Source: Methylacidimicrobium sp. B4
Lineage (GTDB): Bacteria; Verrucomicrobiota; Verrucomicrobiia; Methylacidiphilales; Methylacidiphilaceae
Direction of reading: 5' to 3'
DNA: 64,000 bases
Assembly: GCF_017310545.1 (NCBI RefSeq)
Contig: NZ_CP066203.1
Location: 1,550,001 to 1,614,000 of the forward strand
This document shows positions 18,453 through 26,369 of this stretch, in pieces. The translations under genes were made by a program, and so were the position numbers. Below the pieces are notes generated by a model. That model was given only the letters and a program-made list of their open reading frames with translations, was not told where the DNA came from and did no database searches. Position 1 is the stretch's first letter. Each line of letters begins with the position of its first letter.

Positions 18453-19716
18453 GGAGAACCTTCGAGCGCCGACCGCTCTGCTCGTAGAGGAGCCGGCGGC
18501 TCGGCGGCAGATCGTCCGGAGTCCCCTCGCGGAACCCGACCTTCTGGGTAAAGAAGTTATACGTCCGGGCCGAGAGCGCGAAGAGCTGCCGGATTCCCTC
18601 CTCGCGCGCGACCGAGTGGGCGAAATGGACGAGCTTTCGTCCGAGCCCTTGGTTTTCGTAGACTCGAGCGACAGAAAGGCAAGCGACTTCGGCCTGCGAG
18701 GAGTCCGGGAAGCGATGGAGGGCCACGCAGCCGACGAGTCCCCGGTCGATCTCCAGTACGTAGTAATCGTCGAGCCGGGCCAGAATGCTCTGTCGGGTGC
18801 GGGGCAGCAGCTCGGCGGCATCCACCGATTGGGAGATGAGCTGGAGGATCGAGCGGACATCCTTTTTCTGCGCCTTTCGGATCGACTCGTACCCCTCGGC
18901 GTAGACCATCGTACCCACCCCCACCTGGGAAAAGAGCTCGGAGAGGAGCGCTTCATCGATCCGAATGTCGAGGAGGTGAATCCGCCGCACTCCGCTCCGG
19001 CAGGCGGCAATCGAGTGGGAAAGCTTGGAAAGCAGGAGCGGGGAGGTCGTGTTCCCATGGCGATGAACGAAGGACTCGGCCTCGCTCACGGAGAGCTGTC
19101 GCGCCAGGTCGCTCTCCTTGGCGTAATCGACTTCACCCGAAAGGTAGATCAGCTTCACCGCACGGACGGCCTCTGCGATGGCGACCGCCACCGCATCGGA
19201 GTTGACCCGGAAGAGATTGCCCTCTCGGTCGGAGCCGATCGGACTGATGATCGGTACGATGCCGCGATCGAGAAGGTCGTGAAGGAAGGCGGTGTCGACC
19301 CGCTCGATCCGTCCGGTCAGCAGGTAGTTGACTCCTCCGACGATCCCGAAGGGGTGGACCACCAGCGCGTTGGGCAGGGCCGCCCGAAGATCGGCGGCTC
19401 CGAATGCGGCGAGAATCTGCTGCGCCACCTGGCAGGATGCGGCCAGGCTCACCTTCAAGGTCGCGGTGTCGGTGGGTCCGGTTCCGTCCGAGGAAGAGAG
19501 AGGGATCGAACGTTCGGCGGCGAGCTCCCGCATCTGGCGGCCGATGCCGTGGACGACGATCACGCGCACGCTCAGGCTGCGGAGAACGGCAAGGTCGAGC
19601 GCGAGATTCGCGAAGTTTTCGTGGGTGACGACTGCCCCGTCGATCGCGATGACGAAGATCTTGTCTCGAAACTCGGGAACATAGGTGAGAATCCCCCGCA
19701 GGTTCGTGAAGTTCAT
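18436..19716 (-). CDS. argA: amino-acid N-acetyltransferase (N-acetylglutamate synthase)
   Basis: 426 residues: N-terminal amino-acid-kinase domain (KIFVIAIDGAVVTHENFANLALDLAVLRSLSVRVIVVHGIG) fused to a C-terminal GNAT domain (LVGCVALHRFPDSSQAEVACLSVARVYENQGLGRKLVHFA, with the acetyl-CoA loop QGLGRK). It makes N-acetyl-L-glutamate, the first step of arginine synthesis. The start MNFTNLRG overlaps the pdxA stop by four bases (ATGA), so the two are coupled. Confidence 0.92.
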   Translation of the reverse strand: MNFTNLRGILTYVPEFRDKIFVIAIDGAVVTHENFANLALDLAVLRSLSVRVIVVHGIGRQMRELAAERSIPLSSSDGTGPTDTATLKVSLAASCQVAQQILAAFGAADLRAALPNALVVHPFGIVGGVNYLLTGRIERVDTAFLHDLLDRGIVPIISPIGSDREGNLFRVNSDAVAVAIAEAVRAVKLIYLSGEVDYAKESDLARQLSVSEAESFVHRHGNTTSPLLLSKLSHSIAACRSGVRRIHLLDIRIDEALLSELFSQVGVGTMVYAEGYESIRKAQKKDVRSILQLISQSVDAAELLPRTRQSILARLDDYYVLEIDRGLVGCVALHRFPDSSQAEVACLSVARVYENQGLGRKLVHFAHSVAREEGIRQLFALSARTYNFFTQKVGFREGTPDDLPPSRRLLYEQSGRRSKVLLKPVL

Positions 19717-20615
19717 CGGCTCTCTCTGGCAGGTTTCCGGCTTCGTCGGGCTTCCACCAAGCGTGTGGCCAGCCGGATCGCCGCAATCATGCTTCTGGGA
19801 TCCGCAGCGTCCTTGCCGGCGATCGGGAATGCGGTTCCGTGATCGGGAGAGGTTCGGATGAGCGGGAGGCCGAGCGTGACATTCACCCCGGTCGCAAAGG
19901 CCACCAGCTTGAAAGGGATGAGTCCTTGATCGTGATAAGCGGCCACGACCCCGGCAAATTCCCCGCGAAAGGCTTGGCGGAAGACGGAGTCGGGCGGCAG
20001 AGGGCCGGAAACGTCCCAGCCTCTCTTCTGCAAGAGAGTTATGGCCGGCTCGAAGAGATCTCGCTCCTCCGATCCGAAGAGGCCGCCCTCTCCGGCATGT
20101 GGATTGAGCCCCGCGACGGCGATCCGCGGAGACGGGCGTCCGAGTCGAGCCAGGAATTCGGCGAGAAGCTCGGCCGAAAGCACGATCTTCTCGGGACGAA
20201 TTGAGGCGATCGCCTCGCGGAGGCTGCAGTGCGTGGAGAGCAAGGAAACCGAGAGCCTTGGATGCCAAAAGCCCATTACGACTCTTCCCATCCCGCACCC
20301 GGTCCGTTCGGCAAAGAACTCGGTCTGCCCGGGATAAGGGAAGCCCGCCGCCTGTAAGCCCGCCTTGTGCACGGGCCCGGTTACGATGGCCTGGATCGCA
20401 CCCTCCTTCCACAGGAGGATCGCCTCCTCCAGCCATTCCCGCGCGGCTCGGGCGGACGAGAGGCTCGGGCTGCCCGGGCGAAATCCCTGGTCGGAGCCGA
20501 TGATGCGATAGTCGAAGCGAGCAGGAAGTCGGCCGGAGCGAACCGCCTTGCGGACCACTTCCGGGCCGATTCCCGTCGGTTCTCCTACGGGGATGCCGAT
20601 GACCCCTGTTTTCAT
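19713..20615 (-). CDS. pdxA: 4-hydroxythreonine-4-phosphate dehydrogenase
   Basis: 300 residues from MKTGVIGIPVGEPTGIGPEV, chosen over the longer frame start at 20663 because this is the family N-terminus. Seen: AIVTGPVHKAGL, FPYPGQTEFFAERTG, VAGLNPHAGEGG, AAYHDQGLIPFK (metal-binding His) and RTSPDHGTAFPIAGKDAADPRSM. NAD-dependent step of the DXP-dependent pyridoxal-phosphate pathway. Coupled to argA by ATGA. Confidence 0.95.
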   Translation of the reverse strand: MKTGVIGIPVGEPTGIGPEVVRKAVRSGRLPARFDYRIIGSDQGFRPGSPSLSSARAAREWLEEAILLWKEGAIQAIVTGPVHKAGLQAAGFPYPGQTEFFAERTGCGMGRVVMGFWHPRLSVSLLSTHCSLREAIASIRPEKIVLSAELLAEFLARLGRPSPRIAVAGLNPHAGEGGLFGSEERDLFEPAITLLQKRGWDVSGPLPPDSVFRQAFRGEFAGVVAAYHDQGLIPFKLVAFATGVNVTLGLPLIRTSPDHGTAFPIAGKDAADPRSMIAAIRLATRLVEARRSRKPARESR

Positions 20616-20723
20616 CTTAGGGCTTCCCGATGAGGATTTCTTCTCTGGAGGCGAAGCCCGCACAGAGCCCGGGCTCGTGTTGGATGGGGGACGGAGAAGG
20701 AGGAAGCGCCTCTGCCATGGAAG

Positions 20724-21863
20724 CTAAAACATCTTGATGAACGCCTTGACTCGCAGGCTGTCGAGCCATTCTTGCTGGCGCTTCTGCCGCTTTTCTTGCA
20801 GGAGCGCGGTCTCGATCTGGGTGCGCACGCTCGAGATCGGCTTGACCCGCTCCCGCCGCTTGTCCTCGAGGTGGAGAAGATAATAGCCATCGGGAGTGGA
20901 GATCACGTCGCTGGTCTGTCCCGGAAACATTGCAAAGGCGGCGTCCGCAATCTCGGGACGCAGCGTGTCCCGGGTCACCCAGCCGAGATCGCCTCCCTCC
21001 TGCTTGCGAGGTCCTTCGGAATAGCTGCGCGCCAAGTCGCCGAAGTTGGCTCCGAAGCGAAGCTTCGTTTCCAGGTCCTTGGCGGTCTCCAGTGGCTGAT
21101 CGTACTCTTCCTCCTGCCCATCGGGTCCAACGCGACGCTCCTTTAAAGCGGACCTTTGGAGGAAGATCAACCGCAGCTTTACGCTCGGGGGCTCGACAAA
21201 AACGGCGAGGTGATCGTGGTAGTACTGTTCGACCTGATAGGGGGAAATCACGATGCTGTCGGAGACGTTCTTCATCCGCATCGCCTGAACGACGATCTGG
21301 TCGAGGAGGTTCTGCTTATACCGCTCTTCGGTCATCCCGCTGGCCTGCAAGGTCCGAATGAAGGCGATGCGGTCCCCGTCGAACTGGCTCCGAATCATGT
21401 CTCGGACGCGCGTTTCAATGAAGGTGTCCGGGATCTGGTAGCCTTTCTTCTTGAAGTCCTGAATGATGAGCTCTCGCTCGATCAGCGCGCGCAGCGCATT
21501 GAGCCGCGCATCCTTGACCCGGTCGACCAACTCTGGGCCTTGATAGGTTTCCCGGAGGACCGCCTCATTCGGCTCGACCTGCTTCTTTACCTCCGAAAAG
21601 GTGATCACCTTGTCGTTGACGATCGCCGCAACCCCGTCGACGCCGGCCTGCGCGAAAAGGCGGCAGGGGATCGCCGCCAGGACGAGCAGCAAGCCGGCGA
21701 AAGACGCCGACCGGCTCACCATCCTGGGCTCGCGCCCGATGGAGAGGCTCCTTGGGCGAAGGCCGAGCCGCCCGGCCCAGAACCGGGACTGGGGCATGCG
21801 CAGCATGGAGGAGTAGGAAATCACCCGACCGCTCAAGGATCTCGTCTCAATCGCGAAGGGCAC
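20724..21863 (-). CDS. surA: SurA-like periplasmic peptidyl-prolyl cis-trans isomerase
   Basis: Up to 379 residues. From Met-48 (nt 21722) it reads as a signal peptide (MVSRSASFAGLLLVLAAIPCRLFAQ) followed by a SurA N-terminal region (GVAAIVNDKVITFSEVKKQV ... ALIERELIIQDFKKKGYQIPD) and one parvulin domain (SVKLRLIFLQ ... FGDLARSYSEGPRKQEGGDLGWVTRD ... PGQTSDVISTPDGYYLLHLEDKR). So the true start is probably 21722. It assists outer-membrane protein folding, consistent with the TonB receptors nearby. Confidence 0.88.
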   Translation of the reverse strand: MPFAIETRSLSGRVISYSSMLRMPQSRFWAGRLGLRPRSLSIGREPRMVSRSASFAGLLLVLAAIPCRLFAQAGVDGVAAIVNDKVITFSEVKKQVEPNEAVLRETYQGPELVDRVKDARLNALRALIERELIIQDFKKKGYQIPDTFIETRVRDMIRSQFDGDRIAFIRTLQASGMTEERYKQNLLDQIVVQAMRMKNVSDSIVISPYQVEQYYHDHLAVFVEPPSVKLRLIFLQRSALKERRVGPDGQEEEYDQPLETAKDLETKLRFGANFGDLARSYSEGPRKQEGGDLGWVTRDTLRPEIADAAFAMFPGQTSDVISTPDGYYLLHLEDKRRERVKPISSVRTQIETALLQEKRQKRQQEWLDSLRVKAFIKMF

Positions 21864-21951
21864 CCGTCAAAGAAACCCGCCGCAACCCACACCTGGAGGC
21901 AACCGGATTGAAAAAACCCGTTGCTCCTGCGGCTCCGATGCGTGGTGGCGC

Positions 21952-24900
21952 CTAGGCAAGGGTCAGGATCCACTTCTTGACCGACGCGAGCTTACTTCCC
22001 GCATCTAGTCCGGTCAAGCGGGGGAATCGGCCGCCGACCATGAGGTAGCTGCCTTTGCGCTGCAAGAGCACCTTCTCTCCTTGCACCTCGATGCGCTCCA
22101 GCGAGCGCTCGCTTCCCAGGATGCGCAGCTCCACCTCCTCCAAGAGGAGGCGTACGGGTTCGGGTAGCGGGCCGAATCGGTCGCGCCAGGATTGCTCGAG
22201 CTCCCGCCGTTCCTCAAGAGACGCCGCTTCCGCAGCCTGACGATGCGCTGCGATCCGTTCTTCGGTGGAGGAGATGTAGGATGCGGGGATACCGGGCCGC
22301 TCGAAAGCGCTCTCGAGAAAGTCGATCGAGACCTTGCAGGCGAGTGGGCTTCGGGCCTTCTTCCCTTGTACCGCGGCAACCGCCTCCCGGAGCAGGCGGC
22401 AGTAGAGCTCGAAGCCGATGGCGGCGATATGTCCGCTCTGGGCTGTTCCCAGCAGATTGCCCGCTCCGCGAATCTCGAGGTCGCGAAGGGCGATGCGGAA
22501 GCCCGCCCCGAGCTGGCTGTATTCCTGCATGGCCCGGATGCGGCGCTTGGCATCGGCGGCAAGGAAGCGGTCGCGGGGCAAGAGGAGATAGGCGAAGGCT
22601 TTTTGGTTGGACCGGCCGACGCGACCCCGGAGTTGATAGAGGTCGGCCAGGCCGAATCGGTCCGCCCGATCGACGATGATCGTGTTCGCGTTGGGAATGT
22701 CGAGACCGTTTTCGATGATCGAGGTGGCCAAGAGAACGTCGGTCTCGCCCGAAACGAATCGCTGCATCACGCTCTCCAGATCCTCTTTGTCCATCTGGCC
22801 GTGCCCGATTTCGACGCGAGCCGCGGGAATGAGCTCCCGAAGACGACGGCAGACCCGGTCGATCGAAGCGATCCGATTGTGCAGGAAGTAGACCTGCCCG
22901 CCCCGAGAAAGCTCCTTTTCGATCGCAGAGCGGATCGTCCGCTCGTCGTAGGGGCAGACCAGCGTTTCGATCGAGAGGCGATTGGAGGGCGGAGTCTCGA
23001 TGAGGCTCAGGTCGCGCGCGCCCGCCAGCGCGAGATAGAGGGTGCGGGGAATCGGGGTGGCGGAAAGGGCGAGCATATCCACGGCCCGAAAGCGCTCCTT
23101 CCAGCGCTCCTTCTGGTGCACCCCGAATCGTTGCTCTTCGTCGATCGCGACGAGTCCCAGACGCGCGAAGCGAATGTCCGGGGAAAGGAGCCGATGCGTG
23201 CCCACGACGACATCACATTCACCGGAGGCGATCGCGGCCAGCACCCGCCGCTCCCCCGCGGCCGAAGCGAGGCGGCCGAGGAAGGCAACTTGAATGGGAT
23301 AGTCCGCAAATCGCTGCCGGAGGGTCTGGTAGTGCTGGTAGGCGAGCACGGTCGTCGGAGCGAGCAAGGCGGCCTGCTTGCCGCCAACGGCGGCTTTGAA
23401 GATGGCCCGAATGGCGACCTCGGTCTTGCCGAACCCCACATCACCGCAGACGAGTCGATCCATGGGCCGCGCCGCTTCCATGTCCGCCTTGGTCTGGGCG
23501 ATGGCGCGGAGCTGATCGGGGGTCTCCCGATAGACGAACGATTTTTCAAACTCTCGTTGCCAATCGGAGTCAGGAGGGCAGGCGCTTCCCGAAAGAACCT
23601 GCCGTTCCGCCTGGATGCGCAACAACTTGGCCGCATAGTCTCGAATTGCACCCTGGGCGACCGCTCGCGCCTTTTGCCATCGGGTCCCTCCAAGCGTGTC
23701 CAGCTTCGGGGCGCGACGAGTACCTCCAATATAGCGTGAGACCAGGTAGCTCTGATCGATCGGCACGAAGAGCTTCGCGGCATCGGCAAATTCCAGGAGC
23801 AGCGCCTCGCCGCCTTCGTCCGGGAGGGTTTCTACGCCCCGGTAGCGGCCGATGCCATGCTGCAGATGCACGACGAAATCTCCAGGTTGCCATTCCGCAA
23901 AGGGCGTTTCGACCGCGCGAACCTCTGCGGCACCCTGCGCCCGCTTTCCCCGCTGGGGGATCGTCTGATAGCGGCCGAAGATCTCGGCGTCGCTCAGAAT
24001 CGCAAGCCGAGCCGCAGGCCAGGAGAAGCCCCGTGTGAGAGCTCCCGAAATCCAGGCAACTCCGTTCGTATCGATCTTCTCCGCCGTCAAGAGCTCCTCG
24101 AGCCGCTTCTCTTCCCCTTCGTTGTTGACGAAGATCCCGACCTCCCACTCCTCGGAAAGCCAACGACGGAGCTCGGCGGCGAAAAGCGTCCAGCGGCCCT
24201 CCCGCATCAGGTGGTCTTCCCTCGGCGTGCCCAGGAAATCGTGTTCCCGAAAATCGGGCTCCGGCTCCAAGGTGTCGCTCTCGATCTCGGCGCAAGCGCC
24301 GTCGATCAGGAAGCGACACGGCGCATCGGGGAGATAGTCCTGCAGGGTGGCAGCCTGCTCCTCGGCGAGCTCGGCCGGGGGGAGGAGAGAGATCGTAGCG
24401 GAGGGGAGGGTGCGCAGGGAACGTTGGGAGATGGGGTCGAATTCCCGAAGGGAAGCCAGGGCGTTCCCTTCCCATTCCGTTCGCAGAGGGCAAGCAGCCG
24501 TCCAGGGGAAGAGGTCGAGGATGCTGCCGCGCAGGCTCATTTGACCTCGGACGCTGACGCGCGGGCAGCGCTCGAACTGGGCGGCCGCGAGTTCCTCCAG
24601 GAAGGTTGCCCGATCCGGTGGGAGCGCGGGAGAGAGCCGGAGGGTGCTTTTTTCCAGGGCCTGTGCCTTGGGCACGGGGTGACGCAGGGCAGCGGGAGTC
24701 GCGATCAGGCCGGGAAGCTCCTTATGGAGAAGGGAGGTGGCGATTTGCAGCCGGGAGGCCGCCAGATCGAGATCGGGAAGAGCGCCTTGCGGCACGGGAG
24801 CGCCTTCCGGAAGAATAGGAATTCGCCGGTCCCATGCTTCCAAGGCGGAGGCCAAGGCGGTTGCCCGCTTCGGAGAGCTGGTAAGGATGAGCAGGAAAGG

Positions 24901-25056
24901 CGAAGAAGCGCAGAAAAGGCCAGAAAGAAGAAAGGCCTGCGCGGAGATCGGGAGCGACGCAAGGCTGTAGGCCCCTCCCGGCCGCGCCTGCGTTCGCCAC
25001 CGATCAAACGGGCTCGCGGCGAACCAGCGCGCCATAGGGTGCGTGCCTTGCGTCAT
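21952..25056 (-). CDS. mfd: transcription-repair coupling factor Mfd
   Basis: 1,034 residues, slightly shorter than the usual 1,100-1,170. Seen: UvrB-like N-terminal module, CarD-like RNA-polymerase-binding domain (PGDFVVHLQHGIGRYRGVE), then an SF2 helicase with Walker A GDVGFGKTEVAIRA, DEEQ in VAIDEEQRFGVHQ, SATPIPRTL and motif VI YQLRGRVGRSNQKAFAYLL. It displaces stalled RNA polymerase and recruits UvrA. Start ATG 25056 or Met-8. Confidence 0.95.
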   Translation of the reverse strand: MTQGTHPMARWFAASPFDRWRTQARPGGAYSLASLPISAQAFLLSGLFCASSPFLLILTSSPKRATALASALEAWDRRIPILPEGAPVPQGALPDLDLAASRLQIATSLLHKELPGLIATPAALRHPVPKAQALEKSTLRLSPALPPDRATFLEELAAAQFERCPRVSVRGQMSLRGSILDLFPWTAACPLRTEWEGNALASLREFDPISQRSLRTLPSATISLLPPAELAEEQAATLQDYLPDAPCRFLIDGACAEIESDTLEPEPDFREHDFLGTPREDHLMREGRWTLFAAELRRWLSEEWEVGIFVNNEGEEKRLEELLTAEKIDTNGVAWISGALTRGFSWPAARLAILSDAEIFGRYQTIPQRGKRAQGAAEVRAVETPFAEWQPGDFVVHLQHGIGRYRGVETLPDEGGEALLLEFADAAKLFVPIDQSYLVSRYIGGTRRAPKLDTLGGTRWQKARAVAQGAIRDYAAKLLRIQAERQVLSGSACPPDSDWQREFEKSFVYRETPDQLRAIAQTKADMEAARPMDRLVCGDVGFGKTEVAIRAIFKAAVGGKQAALLAPTTVLAYQHYQTLRQRFADYPIQVAFLGRLASAAGERRVLAAIASGECDVVVGTHRLLSPDIRFARLGLVAIDEEQRFGVHQKERWKERFRAVDMLALSATPIPRTLYLALAGARDLSLIETPPSNRLSIETLVCPYDERTIRSAIEKELSRGGQVYFLHNRIASIDRVCRRLRELIPAARVEIGHGQMDKEDLESVMQRFVSGETDVLLATSIIENGLDIPNANTIIVDRADRFGLADLYQLRGRVGRSNQKAFAYLLLPRDRFLAADAKRRIRAMQEYSQLGAGFRIALRDLEIRGAGNLLGTAQSGHIAAIGFELYCRLLREAVAAVQGKKARSPLACKVSIDFLESAFERPGIPASYISSTEERIAAHRQAAEAASLEERRELEQSWRDRFGPLPEPVRLLLEEVELRILGSERSLERIEVQGEKVLLQRKGSYLMVGGRFPRLTGLDAGSKLASVKKWILTLA

Positions 25057-25107
25057 CTTCCTGCCAGAGGTCGGATGTTATCGATGGAAAGCCTCGTCTT
25101 CCCGTAT

Positions 25108-25461
25108 CTAGGGGAGGGGCTGCACGCTCAAGCGCCCGGCTTGGGGCTCGAGATGAATTTCCAGCCGTCCATAACGGAGAATCTCGTGATAGCCCATCTC
25201 CTCTTTGGCACTGCCTAAATCGCAGCAGGCCGAGACCCGTTCCGCGAAGGAGACTGACAAGACCACTATGACCCCGCTCCCGCTCTTTCGGATTGCGTCA
25301 ATATGGGCCCGCCACGGCCCGGGCCATCCGCCCTCTTCGCAAAACGACTCGAGCGGAAGCCGCTCGGGCTCCCGTTCCAGGCGATCGAGGATCGCTGGAC
25401 CCAAGGCCTGCTCGTCTCCCGGCAATCCATTCGCGTCGAACCAAACGATCCGTTTCTTCAT
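25108..25461 (-). CDS. small hypothetical protein
   Basis: 117 residues, no family recognised: KKRIVWFDANGLPGDEQALG at the N-terminus, a hydrophobic GVIVVLSVSF strand, and CCDLGSAKEEMG in the middle. It is predicted soluble. Located 51 nt upstream of mfd on the same strand, so it may share its transcript. Confidence 0.5.
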   Translation of the reverse strand: MKKRIVWFDANGLPGDEQALGPAILDRLEREPERLPLESFCEEGGWPGPWRAHIDAIRKSGSGVIVVLSVSFAERVSACCDLGSAKEEMGYHEILRYGRLEIHLEPQAGRLSVQPLP

Positions 25462-25574
25462 TCGCCTTCTTTGGTTCCCCCGGAGACTTCCACAAGCTAA
25501 ACCTGAGGGGAAGGGAAAGAGAAGTCAAACGGCGGCGAGTCCGTCATCCATCCCCACTTTCGAGCGGATCGGCT

Positions 25575-26225
25575 TCACTGCCGTTGCGAGACGAGGCTAC
25601 GGTACGCGATGGCCGTCATGGTGTAGCAGAGGGGAATGCTCACCAGGGTGCCCACGATCAGCAAGGCGCCAATCTCGACCAGGCCGACCACCAGGATGCC
25701 GACCGCCAGTGCCTGGGCATAGTGGGAGACTCCCAGTCGAAACGAGGCGACAAACGCATCGGCCGCTTGAGTCACGGCTCCGTCGGCGATGAGGAACGGC
25801 CCGAACAGGACCAAGGGGAGCAGGCCCAGGACGAGCAATAAGGCGAGCGGAGCCCGCCCCAAGACCAGCAGGACCAGCAGGATGAACGTTCCGACGAGCC
25901 AACCGAAGAGAGTTCCCGCCAAAATCTTCCAGGGAGCGCGGAAGCCATCCAGGAGCTCGCGGAAGTCCGGATCGTTGCCCTCCGACAGGGAGAGGAAGAA
26001 GCGGGCAAGGCCGACGATCAGAATCCCCAGGAGCCCCTGGCAGAGAAGAACGGCGAGGATCACCGAGAACCTGCCGGGCAAGAAGCGAAGGGAAGCAATC
26101 CACTGGAGCCCGAAGGTGAAGGCAAAGTAGGCGGCCCCAACGGTGAGCGAAGGACCCGCCGCTTCGCGGACGCGGGCGAATGCCAACTTCAAACATTCGA
26201 GCGCGAAGCGGAAGGATGGGGCCAT
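25575..26225 (-). CDS. multi-pass membrane protein of unknown function
   Basis: 216 residues with five to six hydrophobic segments (around residues 28-45, 52-75, 98-122, 125-147, 166-200). The pattern resembles DUF975 or glycerophosphodiester-phosphodiesterase membrane-domain proteins with the recurring loop EGNDPDFRELLDGFRAPWKIL. Function is unknown. Monocistronic as far as can be seen. Confidence 0.7.
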   Translation of the reverse strand: MAPSFRFALECLKLAFARVREAAGPSLTVGAAYFAFTFGLQWIASLRFLPGRFSVILAVLLCQGLLGILIVGLARFFLSLSEGNDPDFRELLDGFRAPWKILAGTLFGWLVGTFILLVLLVLGRAPLALLLVLGLLPLVLFGPFLIADGAVTQAADAFVASFRLGVSHYAQALAVGILVVGLVEIGALLIVGTLVSIPLCYTMTAIAYRSLVSQRQ

Positions 26226-26369
26226 GTGCCATTTAGGCTGTGCCGGAAATCCCGGTCAAGGATTTGGGATCGGCGCCGTTCCACAGAGTTGCCTTGGCAA
26301 CAGGAGCTGCCGTTACAGGCTCGTCTGTGTGACATCCAAGCTATAAGTTAGGCTTGGCTAAAAAAAGAC